Source: Olsenella profusa F0195 (GTDB taxonomy: Bacteria; Actinomycetota; Coriobacteriia; Coriobacteriales; Atopobiaceae). Taken from it: DNA of 64,000 bases. A model generated the notes under the pieces. It did no database searches. It was not told the origin of the DNA and saw nothing but the letters and a program-made list of their open reading frames with translations. Both the position numbers and the translations under genes were made by a program. The stretch is taken from the NCBI RefSeq assembly GCF_000468755.1, contig NZ_AWEZ01000029.1, positions 1 through 64,000 of the forward strand, in the 5' to 3' direction. Shown in pieces: positions 25,768-34,157 of this stretch; position 1 is the stretch's first letter; each line of letters starts with the position of its first letter.

Positions 25768-26775
25768 ATGAGCAGAAGACCGGACATGACCCAGGCAGAG
25801 GCCGAGAAGGTCCTCGACCTTCCCGAGCGCTATGGCACAGACGAGCTGCGTCAGGCCTTCAAGGCGCTCGCACAGGAGTACCATCCCGACAACGCGGCCC
25901 GAAACGGCATCTCACAGCAGTTTGCCCAGCAGCGCATGATCGAGGTCAATCGTGCCTACGCCACGCTCAAGCGTCTCTTTGACGCCAATCCCTCCCAGAC
26001 GATTCATCGTGACCTGGTGAGTGGGGCCGCCCACAACAGGGGTGTGGGCGTGCACGTCGCGCCCTCCGGGGACCGTTCCGTGGAGACGCAGCTGGATGAC
26101 TCGCTGTTTTGGGACGAGAACGGCAACCCCCGTAGCGCCGTCATGGAGAACGAGGCCAATGTCGCTGTCGACGCGCCCGGCCACGGCCTGCGCCGCACGC
26201 TGCTGGGGCCCGCGCTGCTGCGGCTCGTGTTCATCACCCTCCTCGGTCTGGTGTGGTGGCGCACGTTTCCGCTGCTGCCCGACAACCGCGCCAACTTTGA
26301 CATGAGCCCCACGGCTCCGCTCTCCAGCTTGGTAGAGGTGCTGATGGCAGCGGTCTATCCCAGCTACTTCCTGCTCTACGAGATCTTTGCCGGGGGCTTC
26401 TCCGGTGCCGTGCGCGAGATCGTCAACGGCATCGTCTCCAACGTCACGCGCGTGCATGTGGAGGTGCGCCGCAAGGGCAGCTATCGCTCGTCGCTCTCGG
26501 GGTTCGTGCGCAACCAGGTGTATGGCCTGCTGGAGCTTCCGTTGGCGGCACTGTCTGCGGTGCGCGGCATGGATGTCGCGGGGACGAGCCAGATCGTCCG
26601 CTTCGTCGCCGCTGGCGTGTTGGTCGTGGATGCGCTTCTGGGCTTCTTTGGCACGGGCATCGTGGTGAGTGCGGCGCGCTGGCTCTCCGATCTCATCGAG
26701 AAGCACTACGTGACCATGCGTATGGACATGCTCAAGCGCTGCGGCCAATGGGCCAGCGCCCGGCACGGCCGCTAG
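25768..26775 (+). CDS. J-domain membrane protein
   Basis: Residues 8-70 are a DnaJ-type J domain (VLDLPERYGTDELRQAFKAL) with the HPD motif in EYHPDN, the site that stimulates DnaK ATPase. The G/F and zinc regions of full DnaJ are absent. Instead a polar linker leads to three or four hydrophobic segments (LLRLVFITLLGLVWW, the stretch beginning SLVEVLMAAVYPSYFLLYEI, and FVAAGVLVVDALLGFFGTG). It is therefore a membrane-tethered J protein that could recruit DnaK to the envelope. It stands upstream of the AmaP/Asp23 envelope-stress operon, which has its own promoter. Confidence 0.75.
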   Translation: MSRRPDMTQAEAEKVLDLPERYGTDELRQAFKALAQEYHPDNAARNGISQQFAQQRMIEVNRAYATLKRLFDANPSQTIHRDLVSGAAHNRGVGVHVAPSGDRSVETQLDDSLFWDENGNPRSAVMENEANVAVDAPGHGLRRTLLGPALLRLVFITLLGLVWWRTFPLLPDNRANFDMSPTAPLSSLVEVLMAAVYPSYFLLYEIFAGGFSGAVREIVNGIVSNVTRVHVEVRRKGSYRSSLSGFVRNQVYGLLELPLAALSAVRGMDVAGTSQIVRFVAAGVLVVDALLGFFGTGIVVSAARWLSDLIEKHYVTMRMDMLKRCGQWASARHGR

Positions 26776-26845
26776 CCGCGGTGTCCGAGGCCCATGAGCT
26801 CGATGCATGCAGGACCCGTCCCATCTTCTGGGGACGTGTGCCTTG

Positions 26846-26873
26846 TTGCCACCCACCTGCGCTATCCTATACG
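26846..26873 (+). promoter_or_regulatory. promoter of the amaP-asp23-murT-gatD operon
   Basis: TTGCCA at 26846-26851 and TATACG at 26868-26873 with 16 nt spacing, 24 nt before the amaP ATG. Confidence 0.55.
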
Positions 26874-26896
26874 ATGACGGGGATGGAAGGAGTCGC

Positions 26897-27622
26897 ATGG
26901 GCATCTTCAAGCGCATATGCATGCTGATCTTCAGCCTGGCAGGGCTCGTGTCGCTGACATGCCTCTCGCTGCCGTGGGTTGGTCCTTGGACGCTCACGAT
27001 GACGCGCATGCTCCGCGAGTACTGGTACTATGCCACGCTCGAGGTCCTGGTGGTCATCACGGGCGTCGGCCTGCTCGTCTGCCTGCTGGTGGCCCTCCTC
27101 ACGCGCAATCGCAAGGTCGTGGTGGTGGGCAGGGCCGGGGCCGACGAGATCGCAATCACCCGGGATGCCATCGCAAGCCAGGCCACGCACGTCATCGAGG
27201 AGGACGGTACGCTGCGCGCCCGCCGTGTGGCCGTGCGTGCCAAGAGGTATGGCCATGTGTGCGTGTCCTGTCGCGTGCAGCCGCTCCGTACCATCGATAC
27301 CGTCACCGAGGGCGTTGCCCTGCACGATCGCATCGTGGAGGGCCTTAGGACCGTCTGCGGCGACAACGTGGACAGGGTGGGGATCGAGTTCGTTAACGCC
27401 AACGAATACGCCGCCCTCGATTCCCTCGACGAGCAGGCCTCGCACGCCGAGGCGGACGAGGCGGCAGCGCCCGCAGAGGCTCCTGCGGCTCCCACACCGG
27501 CAGCGCCCGTCGCGAGCGGCCAGGCCCCGGCGCAGCCAGACACGTCAGAGATCACGCTGCACCTCTCGCAGGGCTCAGATGGTGGGTACGGTATGGACGC
27601 TCATGCTCGAGGAGGGGAATAG
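26897..27622 (+). CDS. amaP: AmaP, membrane anchor of the Asp23 envelope-stress protein
   Basis: A 241-residue protein with two N-terminal membrane helices (about 8-28 and 47-69), a basic stop, a conserved soluble part (VIEEDGTLRARRVAVRAKRYG), then an Ala/Pro-rich tail. This is the AmaP layout; in Staphylococcus aureus AmaP anchors Asp23 to the membrane. The ATG at 26897 follows GGAAGGAG. It is followed at 2 nt by a DUF2273 gene and then asp23, the same order as in other Gram-positives. Confidence 0.85.
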   Translation: MGIFKRICMLIFSLAGLVSLTCLSLPWVGPWTLTMTRMLREYWYYATLEVLVVITGVGLLVCLLVALLTRNRKVVVVGRAGADEIAITRDAIASQATHVIEEDGTLRARRVAVRAKRYGHVCVSCRVQPLRTIDTVTEGVALHDRIVEGLRTVCGDNVDRVGIEFVNANEYAALDSLDEQASHAEADEAAAPAEAPAAPTPAAPVASGQAPAQPDTSEITLHLSQGSDGGYGMDAHARGGE

Positions 27623-27624
27623 CC

Positions 27625-27951
27625 ATGGCGGACGACAACCCCACGACGGAGGTGGACACTCGCTCGGATGCGGCGTCGCATGACGTGCCGGCCGAGGGGT
27701 CCCTGCGCACCTTCTCCGACACCATGCGCAGCGCCTCCCGGTGGTTCAAGGCCACGTTTCCTGGTCGTCAGCACAGCGTCATGGGCGGCATCTGCGGGCT
27801 CGTGGTGGCGCTGCTCATCTTTGGCATCGGCTTCTGGCGCACGCTGTTCATCGTGATCTGCGTCGCCATCGGGGTCGCCATCGGCCAGTTCTTCGATGGC
27901 AACCCGCGCGTGGTGCGTGCCGTGCGCAAGGTCTTCTCGGACAATCGCTAA
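27625..27951 (+). CDS. DUF2273 family small membrane protein
   Basis: A 108-residue protein with a polar N-terminus of about 50 residues and two closely spaced hydrophobic segments (VMGGICGLVVALLIFGIGFW, TLFIVICVAIGVAIGQFFDG), the DUF2273 pattern. Its partners in this operon are AmaP and Asp23. The N-terminal extension is longer than the roughly 60-80 residues usual for the family. Confidence 0.85.
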   Translation: MADDNPTTEVDTRSDAASHDVPAEGSLRTFSDTMRSASRWFKATFPGRQHSVMGGICGLVVALLIFGIGFWRTLFIVICVAIGVAIGQFFDGNPRVVRAVRKVFSDNR

Positions 27952-27969
27952 CACCCTGGGAGGCATATC

Positions 27970-28521
27970 GTGTCCGACACAACTTCCACTCCCGTTCCCG
28001 TGCCCGAGGGCGCCGCGTCTGCCCCCGTGCAGGACGTCTCGCTGTCCACCTCGGATGACAACGACCTCGTCACCATGCACGCGGAGGCGTCTGGCGACGA
28101 GGGCGCGGAGGATCTCAGCTCCGAGGACTCCCTTACCTTCTCCAATGGCGTCATCGAGAAGATCGTGGCCATCGCCATGCGCGACGTCCCGGGGGTCATC
28201 GGCATGAAGGGCAGCTGGCTCAACCGCGTGCAGGATGCCTTTGGTGCGAGCGATTCGCGCAAGGGCGTCACGGTGGAGGTCACGTCCGACTCCTCCGTTC
28301 GCGTGAACGTCAGCGTGCTCATCACGTATGGTTCCTATGCGCCCCAGGTCTTCGAGGATGTCAAGAAGGCCGTGGTCAAGGAGGTCACGGGGATGACGGG
28401 CCTCTCGGTTGCCGGTGTCAACCTCCGCATCGAGGACGTGCTCACGCCCGAGGAATACGCGGCCGAGAGCGGTGCTGTGGCCGACGAGGACGCGACCGAT
28501 TCCCCAGAGGCCGAGGCATAG
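27970..28521 (+). CDS. Asp23/Gls24 family envelope stress protein
   Basis: A 183-residue cytoplasmic Asp23 domain (LTFSNGVIEKIVAIAMRDVP, VEVTSDSSVRVNVSVLITYG, VAGVNLRIEDVLTPEEY) with an acidic N-terminal extension of about 55 residues. In other Gram-positives these proteins coat the inner membrane through AmaP and respond to alkaline or cell-wall stress. The start is GTG 27970 behind GGGAGGC. The stop is immediately followed by the murT ATG. Confidence 0.9.
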   Translation: MSDTTSTPVPVPEGAASAPVQDVSLSTSDDNDLVTMHAEASGDEGAEDLSSEDSLTFSNGVIEKIVAIAMRDVPGVIGMKGSWLNRVQDAFGASDSRKGVTVEVTSDSSVRVNVSVLITYGSYAPQVFEDVKKAVVKEVTGMTGLSVAGVNLRIEDVLTPEEYAAESGAVADEDATDSPEAEA

Positions 28522-29871
28522 ATGGGCATTCGCTCGGGCATCGCCATCGGTGCCGGTCGTCTTGTCCACTGGGGCCTGTCCCATGTCGTGCACAGGAGTG
28601 CGTCGCAGCTGCCGGGGCGCGTCGCCCTCTCGATCGACCCCATGCTCATGCGCGAGCTGGCACACAAGCTCACCTGGGGTTCCGTGGTCACGTGTGGCAC
28701 CAATGGCAAGACGACCACCAACAACATCATCGCCAGCACGCTGGAGCATGCCGGCAGGAAGGTGCTCTGCAACCGTGTGGGTGCCAACATGGCGCCAGGT
28801 GTGGTGTCGGCGCTCCTTTCCGGCCGCTCTGCGGATGTGGGCGTCATCGAGGCGGACGAGCTCTCGACCATCAACATCCTGCCGAGCCTGCAGCCTCACT
28901 ATCTGGTGCTGCTCAACCTCTTTCGTGACCAGCTCGATCGTGCCGGTGAGATCGATCGCGTGCAGGACGTGATCGTGCGCGCCCTTGCCGCCTCACCCGC
29001 CACAGCGCTCGTGGTCAACGGGGACGACCCGCTGTCCGTATGGGTCGCGCGTCGTGCGCATGAGGAGGGCACGAAGGTGCTGGCCTTTGGGGTGGCGGAG
29101 CCGCTCGATGTGGTGCCCGACCGCGTGCCCGAGGCGCGTTTCTGCCCCAGCTGCGGGGCGGAGCTCTCCTATGGGTACCGCAGCTATGCCCAGCTGGGCG
29201 CCTTCTCGTGCCCCCGGTGCGACTTCGCCCGCCCCGACCTCGCCTTCACGGCGACCGCCGTGAAGGTTGGCCGTGAGGGCGTGCGCTTTGTGGCAACGGC
29301 GCCCGACGGCGCCTCCGCCACGGTATCCGCCTCGTTCGGCGGCACCTACATGGTCTATAACCTGCTTGCGTCCTTTGCGGCGGCCACGCTCTGTGGTGCC
29401 GGTGCAGGCGACCTCAACGAGACGCTCAAGACCTACCACCCCAAGAACGGCCGCCTGCAGCACTTTGACGTGGATGGGCGCGAGGCCGTGCTCAACCTGG
29501 CCAAGAACCCGGCCGGCCTCAACCAGAACATCGGCCTCTTGGAGCAGGACACGCGCAGGAAGGTCGTGCTCGTGCTCGTCAACGACAACGCCAACGATGG
29601 CACGGACGTCTCGTGGATCTGGGACGTGGACTTCGAGCGCTTCCGCGATGAGGACGACCTGCGCCTCTATACGGGGGGCACCCGTGCCAATGACGTGCAA
29701 GTGCGCCTCAAGTACGCCGGGTTGCCCTCGGAGGTGGTGGGTAGCGTGGAGGAGGCTGTCCGCAGGGCGGACTCGCTCCCCAAGGAGCGCCCGCTCTATG
29801 TGCTGGCCAACTACTCGGCGCTGTTTCCCGCGCGGGCCGAGCTGGAGAGGCTGGGGGAGCGCCATGGCTGA
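28522..29871 (+). CDS. murT: MurT, Mur-ligase-type subunit of lipid II isoglutaminyl synthase
   Basis: With GatD it amidates the alpha-carboxyl of D-glutamate in lipid II to D-isoglutamine, using ATP. The P-loop is TCGTNGKTTTNNII (from about residue 57). The Mur ligase central domain carries a four-cysteine zinc ribbon (FCPSCGAEL..FSCPRCDF, about 208-236) typical of MurT. The C-terminal DUF1727-like part has DVSWIWDVDFERF. It starts directly after the asp23 stop with no gap and overlaps gatD by 8 nt. Confidence 0.93.
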   Translation: MGIRSGIAIGAGRLVHWGLSHVVHRSASQLPGRVALSIDPMLMRELAHKLTWGSVVTCGTNGKTTTNNIIASTLEHAGRKVLCNRVGANMAPGVVSALLSGRSADVGVIEADELSTINILPSLQPHYLVLLNLFRDQLDRAGEIDRVQDVIVRALAASPATALVVNGDDPLSVWVARRAHEEGTKVLAFGVAEPLDVVPDRVPEARFCPSCGAELSYGYRSYAQLGAFSCPRCDFARPDLAFTATAVKVGREGVRFVATAPDGASATVSASFGGTYMVYNLLASFAAATLCGAGAGDLNETLKTYHPKNGRLQHFDVDGREAVLNLAKNPAGLNQNIGLLEQDTRRKVVLVLVNDNANDGTDVSWIWDVDFERFRDEDDLRLYTGGTRANDVQVRLKYAGLPSEVVGSVEEAVRRADSLPKERPLYVLANYSALFPARAELERLGERHG

Positions 29872-30616
29872 CGGTGTGCATACGGTGCGCATCGCGCACC
29901 TCTTCCCGGAGCTGCTCAACCTCTACGGGGACTCTGGCAACATCCTGGTGCTCAAGAGCCGCCTGGCCTGGCGCCACCTGGGCTGCGAGGTACGCGAGGT
30001 GCACGTGGGGGAGCGTCCGAGCTTCTCGGACGTCGACCTTGTCTTTGTGGGCGGTGGAACCGATTGCGAGCAGCGCATCGTGTGCGAGAGCCTGCTCGAG
30101 GAGCGCGAGGAGCTGGCGGCCTTCGTGGAGGACGGTGGCGTGCTCGCCGCCGTCTGTGGCGGCTACCAACTGCTCGGGGACTACTATCTCATGGGTGACG
30201 AGCGCGTGCAGGGGCTTGCGCTCGTCGATCTCTACACCGATCGCGACGAGCCACGCCTCATCGGCAACGTGGCCGTGAGGAGTCGCATCAGCCCACAGCC
30301 CATCGTGGGGTACGAGAACCATGGTGGCCGCACGCATCTGGGGCGGGACGTGGAGCCTCTGGGCACGGTGCTCTACGGAAGCGGTAACGACGGTGAGAGT
30401 GGCTATGAGGGCTGCCTCTACAAGAACGTGGTGGGCACCTATGTGCATGGGCCACTCCTGCCCAAGAATCCCGGTGTCGCCGATTATCTGTTGTCACGTG
30501 CCCTAAAGCGCAGGTATGGTGAGGGTGATCTCGAGCCGTTGGATGACTCTGCGGAGCATGCGGCCAACAAGGTCATGTTTGACAGGATGATGGCCGGTAC
30601 CGTGCCTTCTCGCTAG
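29864..30616 (+). CDS. gatD: GatD, glutaminase subunit of lipid II isoglutaminyl synthase
   Basis: Class I glutaminase of the CobB/CobQ type (250 residues) supplying ammonia to MurT. Nucleophile Cys98 in AAVCGGYQLLGDYY and His195 in GTYVHGPLLPKNP match the catalytic pair described for pneumococcal GatD. The start codon lies within the end of murT (overlap 8 nt), so the subunits are made in a coupled way. Confidence 0.93.
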   Translation: MADGVHTVRIAHLFPELLNLYGDSGNILVLKSRLAWRHLGCEVREVHVGERPSFSDVDLVFVGGGTDCEQRIVCESLLEEREELAAFVEDGGVLAAVCGGYQLLGDYYLMGDERVQGLALVDLYTDRDEPRLIGNVAVRSRISPQPIVGYENHGGRTHLGRDVEPLGTVLYGSGNDGESGYEGCLYKNVVGTYVHGPLLPKNPGVADYLLSRALKRRYGEGDLEPLDDSAEHAANKVMFDRMMAGTVPSR

Positions 30617-30647
30617 GGTGCGGTCTGCTGAAGGGAGTCTGAGTCTC

Positions 30648-31577
30648 ATGAAGAAGATCATCGTCTACGGCGGCCTCAACATGGACCTTTCGATGGAGTG
30701 CGACCGCCTGCCCGTGCCAGGTGAAAGCCTGAGGGGCAGCAACTTTGTGGCAACGCCCGGCGGCAAGGGCGGCAACGAGGCCGTGGCCGCCGCGCGCATG
30801 GGTGCCGAGACCTTCATGGTGGGCAAGGTGGGCAACGACCACTACGGTCGCAAGCTCACGTCCGAGCTCGTGGAGCATGGCGTCTCCGTCAACAACGTGA
30901 GCGTGACAGCGCGTGACGAGACGGGCGTGTCGCTCGTGCTGCGCTGCGGCACCGAGCGCAGCGTAGTCACCGACCCCGGCGCCAACGCCAAGATGTCCTA
31001 CGAGGAGGTTCGTGCGGCCATCCATGGCCTGGGGCAGCACAGCAACATCCTGCTCATGTCCCTGGGTGGGGGCATCGACGTTGCCATGCAGTCGCTTGCC
31101 TGCGCCAAGCGCAACGATCTGTTCGTCATCCTGCGCGCATCGGTGGTGGAGGGCATGAAGCTGCCCGACGAGGCGTATGCGGGGCTCGACCTCCTGGTGA
31201 TCAACCGCACGGACTGTCGCATCCTCAGTGGCATCGCGCCGACGGACGATGGCGCCTGCGCCAAGGCGCTTGAGTTCTTTGCAGGCAGGGGCGTCAGGCA
31301 GTGCGTCATCACGCTCAAGGGCGGTGGCTCCGTGACGCTCGTGGATGGTGAGATGGTGCGCGTTCCCGGCAGGAAGGTCGAGGTCGTCGACCCCTCCTGC
31401 GCTGGCGACACGTATGCGGGCACCCTGGCGACATGCCTGGCCGATGACATGCCGCTCAAGGAGAGCATGGAGTTTGCCACGGCAGCGGCGGCGCTTGCCA
31501 TCACCAAGGTGGGGGCCCAAGAGTCCATCCCCAGCTGGAAGCAGGCGCAGGACTTCCTCAAGGCGGCACAGGAGTAG
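30648..31577 (+). CDS. PfkB-family (ribokinase-like) sugar kinase
   Basis: A 309-residue cytoplasmic kinase. It begins KKIIVYGGLNMDLSMECDRL, has the PfkB signature 1 region VATPGGKGGNEAVAAARMG, and the catalytic-base motif DPSCAGDTYAGTLATC (GAGD-type, Asp present). These features point to ribokinase or a nucleoside/sugar kinase; the substrate is not determinable. ATG 30648 lies behind AAGGGAG. It is separated from gatD by 31 nt and ends before a perfect hairpin terminator. Confidence 0.85.
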   Translation: MKKIIVYGGLNMDLSMECDRLPVPGESLRGSNFVATPGGKGGNEAVAAARMGAETFMVGKVGNDHYGRKLTSELVEHGVSVNNVSVTARDETGVSLVLRCGTERSVVTDPGANAKMSYEEVRAAIHGLGQHSNILLMSLGGGIDVAMQSLACAKRNDLFVILRASVVEGMKLPDEAYAGLDLLVINRTDCRILSGIAPTDDGACAKALEFFAGRGVRQCVITLKGGGSVTLVDGEMVRVPGRKVEVVDPSCAGDTYAGTLATCLADDMPLKESMEFATAAAALAITKVGAQESIPSWKQAQDFLKAAQE

Positions 31578-31689
31578 GGGTGAGGCATCCCTCTCTGCCC
31601 TGTCGCTGGATGAAGGACGCTCGTCAGCCAGCAGCTGCTCGTGAACAGTTCTTATGGCTTGAGGCAGCTGGAAGCAAGGGCTTGGGAAG

Positions 31690-31719
31690 GCCGTCCGCAT
31701 ATGCGGACGGCTCCTCTTG
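31690..31719 (+). terminator. perfect terminator hairpin, 5' exon of the group IIC intron
   Basis: GCCGTCCGCAT and its exact complement form a 22-nt perfect palindrome at 31690-31711, followed by TCCTCTTG. It is the likely terminator of the sugar kinase gene. The intron begins at the next base, 31720. Confidence 0.8.
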
Positions 31720-32487
31720 GTGTGTCGGGCATGGCATACACTTAATGGGTGAAAGTCCCGAGTGCGCCTGGCAACGGGACGCGCATAGCCAGGGACAAGG
31801 ATGCCCGTCGTGAGGCAAAACCTGAAGGAATCCCAAGGCATAACTTCGACCCGGGGATCATGAACCGTATGAGGCGGATGTAGCGGACAAGGTCACCAAA
31901 CGGGCTGAAGTCCGATGGCTGCACAGAAGCTGCGGACGTAGATGCGGCGGGTACGCGAGGCGAAAGATGTTGGTTTTACCCCGGGAGGCCTCACGGACGG
32001 GAAAAGAACGCAGAGGAGTCAGTCGTCTCAAGAAGGAGCAGTGGCGACAAGGTCGCCTGCAGCAACGGTGAGCTGTGAGGCGCCAGCGGAGGCCATAGTA
32101 CCTAGAGCGCCAACGGGGAGGGGACAAACCTAGGTGGAGAGAGTCGCTGAGTAGGACAGTGTGCGCGGAGTAGCGAACTCGACGAGGTACAGGTGAATGG
32201 GTGGGTGGGCTACTTTCGGCTTGCGGACATGCGCAAGGTGCCGCGCACGCTCGACGGGTGGCTGCAGCGTAAGATTTGCTATGTGTAGTGGAAATGCTGG
32301 AAGCGTATTCGCACGAAGCTACATATCTGTCACAACACTCAACGGCGCAAGTTCGCAGAGCTGGGTTGGGCTTTCCTCTACAATCGTCACCTGCAAATGC
32401 GTTAAGCCTAGGAACTGCATGTACCGAACGGTACACACGGTGGTGTGGGAGGATGGCGCATCGAATAACGGCGCGCCTCCCACCGAT
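31720..32487 (+). mobile_element. group IIC intron with its maturase gene largely deleted
   Basis: The 5' end GTGTGTCGGGCATGG at 31720 and the segment ATGGGTGAAAGTCCCG at 31744 match the start of bacterial class C introns such as the Oceanobacillus iheyensis intron. TTTTACCCCGGGAGG near 31974 matches its domain I end. A domain V-like hairpin, with GTACCGAACGGTAC at 32421 followed by GGTGGTGTGGGAGG, lies near the 3' end, and a domain VI-like stem ends about 32487 (CCGAT). It sits directly after a terminator hairpin, the usual target of class C introns. Between the RNA halves only the last part of the maturase remains. The 5' arm of domain V looks poorly paired, so splicing may be lost. Boundaries are read by eye. 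Confidence 0.8.
32196..32405 (+). pseudogene. remnant of group II intron maturase (X/thumb domain)
   Basis: The frame reads GWVGYFRLADMRKVPRTLDG then WLQRKICYV, stop, WKCWKRIRTK. This is the conserved C-terminal maturase domain of intron-encoded reverse transcriptases, interrupted by TAG at about 32277. The reverse transcriptase motifs (including YADD) are absent. Confidence 0.8.
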
Positions 32488-32845
32488 TGTTCTCGAGGGA
32501 ACGAAATGGCCCCAAGTGCGTGCCGACATCGAGGCGCAGGGCGGACTCATCGAGGAATCGAGAGCCATTTGACGCCTTTACGAATTTCAATCCTGGGCTT
32601 TTGTCATCCGTGGGCGCCGTCGACGCACCGTAAGCACACGCTCGAGCGCGCACTTGGGGCCATTGCGTTCCATTGCCACCACCACGTGGCTACAACAGCG
32701 TCACGATATTTGAAGAAACGCGTCCACATCGAAGCTTCTTTTCCCATAAGCGATGCTTTTATGGAGTGGTATTACAAAAAGATACGAAGTAATACCATAG
32801 GGGCAACGAGGCATAAACGAGTACACACGAACCACTGGGGGCTGC
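32488..32845. other. gene remnants downstream of the intron
   Basis: The 3' exon opens into a short frame ending at 32572 (WPQVRADIEAQGGLIEES) with no start of its own, probably the tail of a lost gene. From 32580 to 32845 nothing recognisable is seen; 32700-32830 is noticeably AT-richer and probably contains the promoter of the RelB-like gene. Confidence 0.4.
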
Positions 32846-33046
32846 ATGAAGGAAAAGATGACCCCGATTGTCGCCAAGGTCATGCCCCAGGAGAAAGAGC
32901 TGTTCTTTGAGGCAACCGAGCGCATCGGAACCACCCCATCCAACGCCATTCGGATGTTTATCGCAGCGTTTAACAGGGCTGGCACCTTTCCCTTTGAGTT
33001 GGGGGTGCCAGCAGGGAGAAGCGTGGGGAAGCACGATGCGACATAA
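32846..33046 (+). CDS. RelB/DinJ-type antitoxin, short and without a toxin partner
   Basis: A 66-residue protein whose middle matches the ribbon-helix-helix DNA-binding part of RelB/DinJ antitoxins (ERIGTTPSNAIRMFIAAFNR, then AGTFPFEL). Typical members are 85-95 residues, and the C-terminal toxin-binding part is missing here; the last 14 residues (VPAGRSVGKHDAT) are unlike the family. No RelE/YafQ toxin frame follows. It is probably a decayed or orphan antitoxin. The ATG has a GGGGG-type site at 7-10 nt. Confidence 0.6.
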   Translation: MKEKMTPIVAKVMPQEKELFFEATERIGTTPSNAIRMFIAAFNRAGTFPFELGVPAGRSVGKHDAT

Positions 33047-33260
33047 GTGGTTGATGCTCCGACTGGCAAGGATCGTGTATCGTATGGTGCCGTGTCCTCT
33101 GACCATGCGCTTTCGAGCGGCTCAGACGAGTGCGTGCATACGGCACATGTGGATGTGAGGTCTGGGCACGATTTCCCTGTGCCACAGGTTGATGTTGCGC
33201 CTCCCTATGACATCGTCTATAGTAGCTACCGCCGCTTGCTCGTGAGCGGCAGACATGTTC

Positions 33261-33335
33261 GGGCGTTTAGCTCAGGGGGAGAGCGCTTCCCTGACACGGA
33301 AGAGGTCAGAAGTTCAAATCTTCTAACGCCCACCA
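33261..33335 (+). tRNA. tRNA-Val (anticodon GAC)
   Basis: A 75-nt cloverleaf. The acceptor stem GGGCGTT pairs with AACGCCC. The D arm contains TAGCTCAGGGGGAGAGC, the anticodon stem is CTTCC/GGAAG with anticodon GAC at 33293-33295, and the T arm is AGAAGTTCAAATCTTCT. The 3' CCA is encoded (33333-33335). Confidence 0.95.
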
Positions 33336-33345
33336 CACACTCGAT

Positions 33346-33378
33346 GGCCTGCCAGCTGGTTTGCTGGTGGGCCATTTT
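33346..33378 (+). terminator. terminator after tRNA-Val
   Basis: GGCCTGCCAGC and GCTGGTGGGCC pair around a short loop (33346-33373), followed by ATTTTCC, 10 nt after the CCA end. Confidence 0.7.
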
Positions 33379-33665
33379 CCTGTAGACATCTCGTCCACGC
33401 GCCGTCCAACCGGCTGTCCAAGTATAGACAGATGTAGTGGGCCATTCGGGATGTCAAGCCTCGTTTGGCCTGGAGGACACTCTCTCCCATACAGTCTTTG
33501 AGTCAAAGTGGCTGCGCATTCCCGGGCAATTATACTTCCCGGCGGGCTCACTACGACGGCATGTTCCCTGCAGTTCGGGCGCGACTGTCTGCCGTCCGGT
33601 GTGCCAGCCCCATCGGAACGGAATCTGGCGGTATGCTTGGGCCCCAGAAGATGGAGGTGTTAGCC

Positions 33666-34157
33666 ATGGGATGTGATGACAAGGCGCTGACGGTGACGGT
33701 CGAGCTTGCGCCCGAGACGGCGCGGGTGGCCTCCGAGCAGGCAGCGAGGGCCGGGGTGGGCCTCGACGAGTACGTGCGCGCGCTCGTCGCCGAGGAGGTC
33801 GAGCGCAGGAGGCCGTGGCGCTTCGAGATAGAGTTCGACGAGCAGAAGGCCAGGGAGCACGGCTACGACGTCGAGACGCTCTACGAGTACGTGGGCAAGA
33901 ACGTGGAGCCGATGGGCAACGTCCGCGTGGGTCGCGGCACCTGGCAGGTGCGGGACGGCGCGGACGAGTTCAGGGCGCAGCCCGTGGCCCTCTCCGACCT
34001 CGTGAGGATGGGCTGGGTTATGGAGAACGTGGCGAGTATAACGTCCTATGACGAGGACGGTACGCCCGAGGACTATCTTCAGGTTATCAAGGAGGTCTCG
34101 CCGCAGCTGCTCGACCCCATGCAGAAACCATGCGCCCGGAAACCCTCGGGCACGTAG
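33666..34157 (+). CDS. unknown protein with ribbon-helix-helix-like N-terminus
   Basis: A 163-residue soluble acidic protein. The first 50 residues (TVTVELAPETARVASEQAAR, then VGLDEYVRALVAEEVERRRP) resemble antitoxin-type ribbon-helix-helix segments. The remainder is mixed alpha/beta with no known motif. ATG 33666 follows GGAGGTG; a longer frame from 33465 has no site. No toxin-like gene follows. It lies in a zone of broken genes, but its own frame is intact and its codon use matches the neighbours. The family is not recognised. Confidence 0.5.
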   Translation: MGCDDKALTVTVELAPETARVASEQAARAGVGLDEYVRALVAEEVERRRPWRFEIEFDEQKAREHGYDVETLYEYVGKNVEPMGNVRVGRGTWQVRDGADEFRAQPVALSDLVRMGWVMENVASITSYDEDGTPEDYLQVIKEVSPQLLDPMQKPCARKPSGT

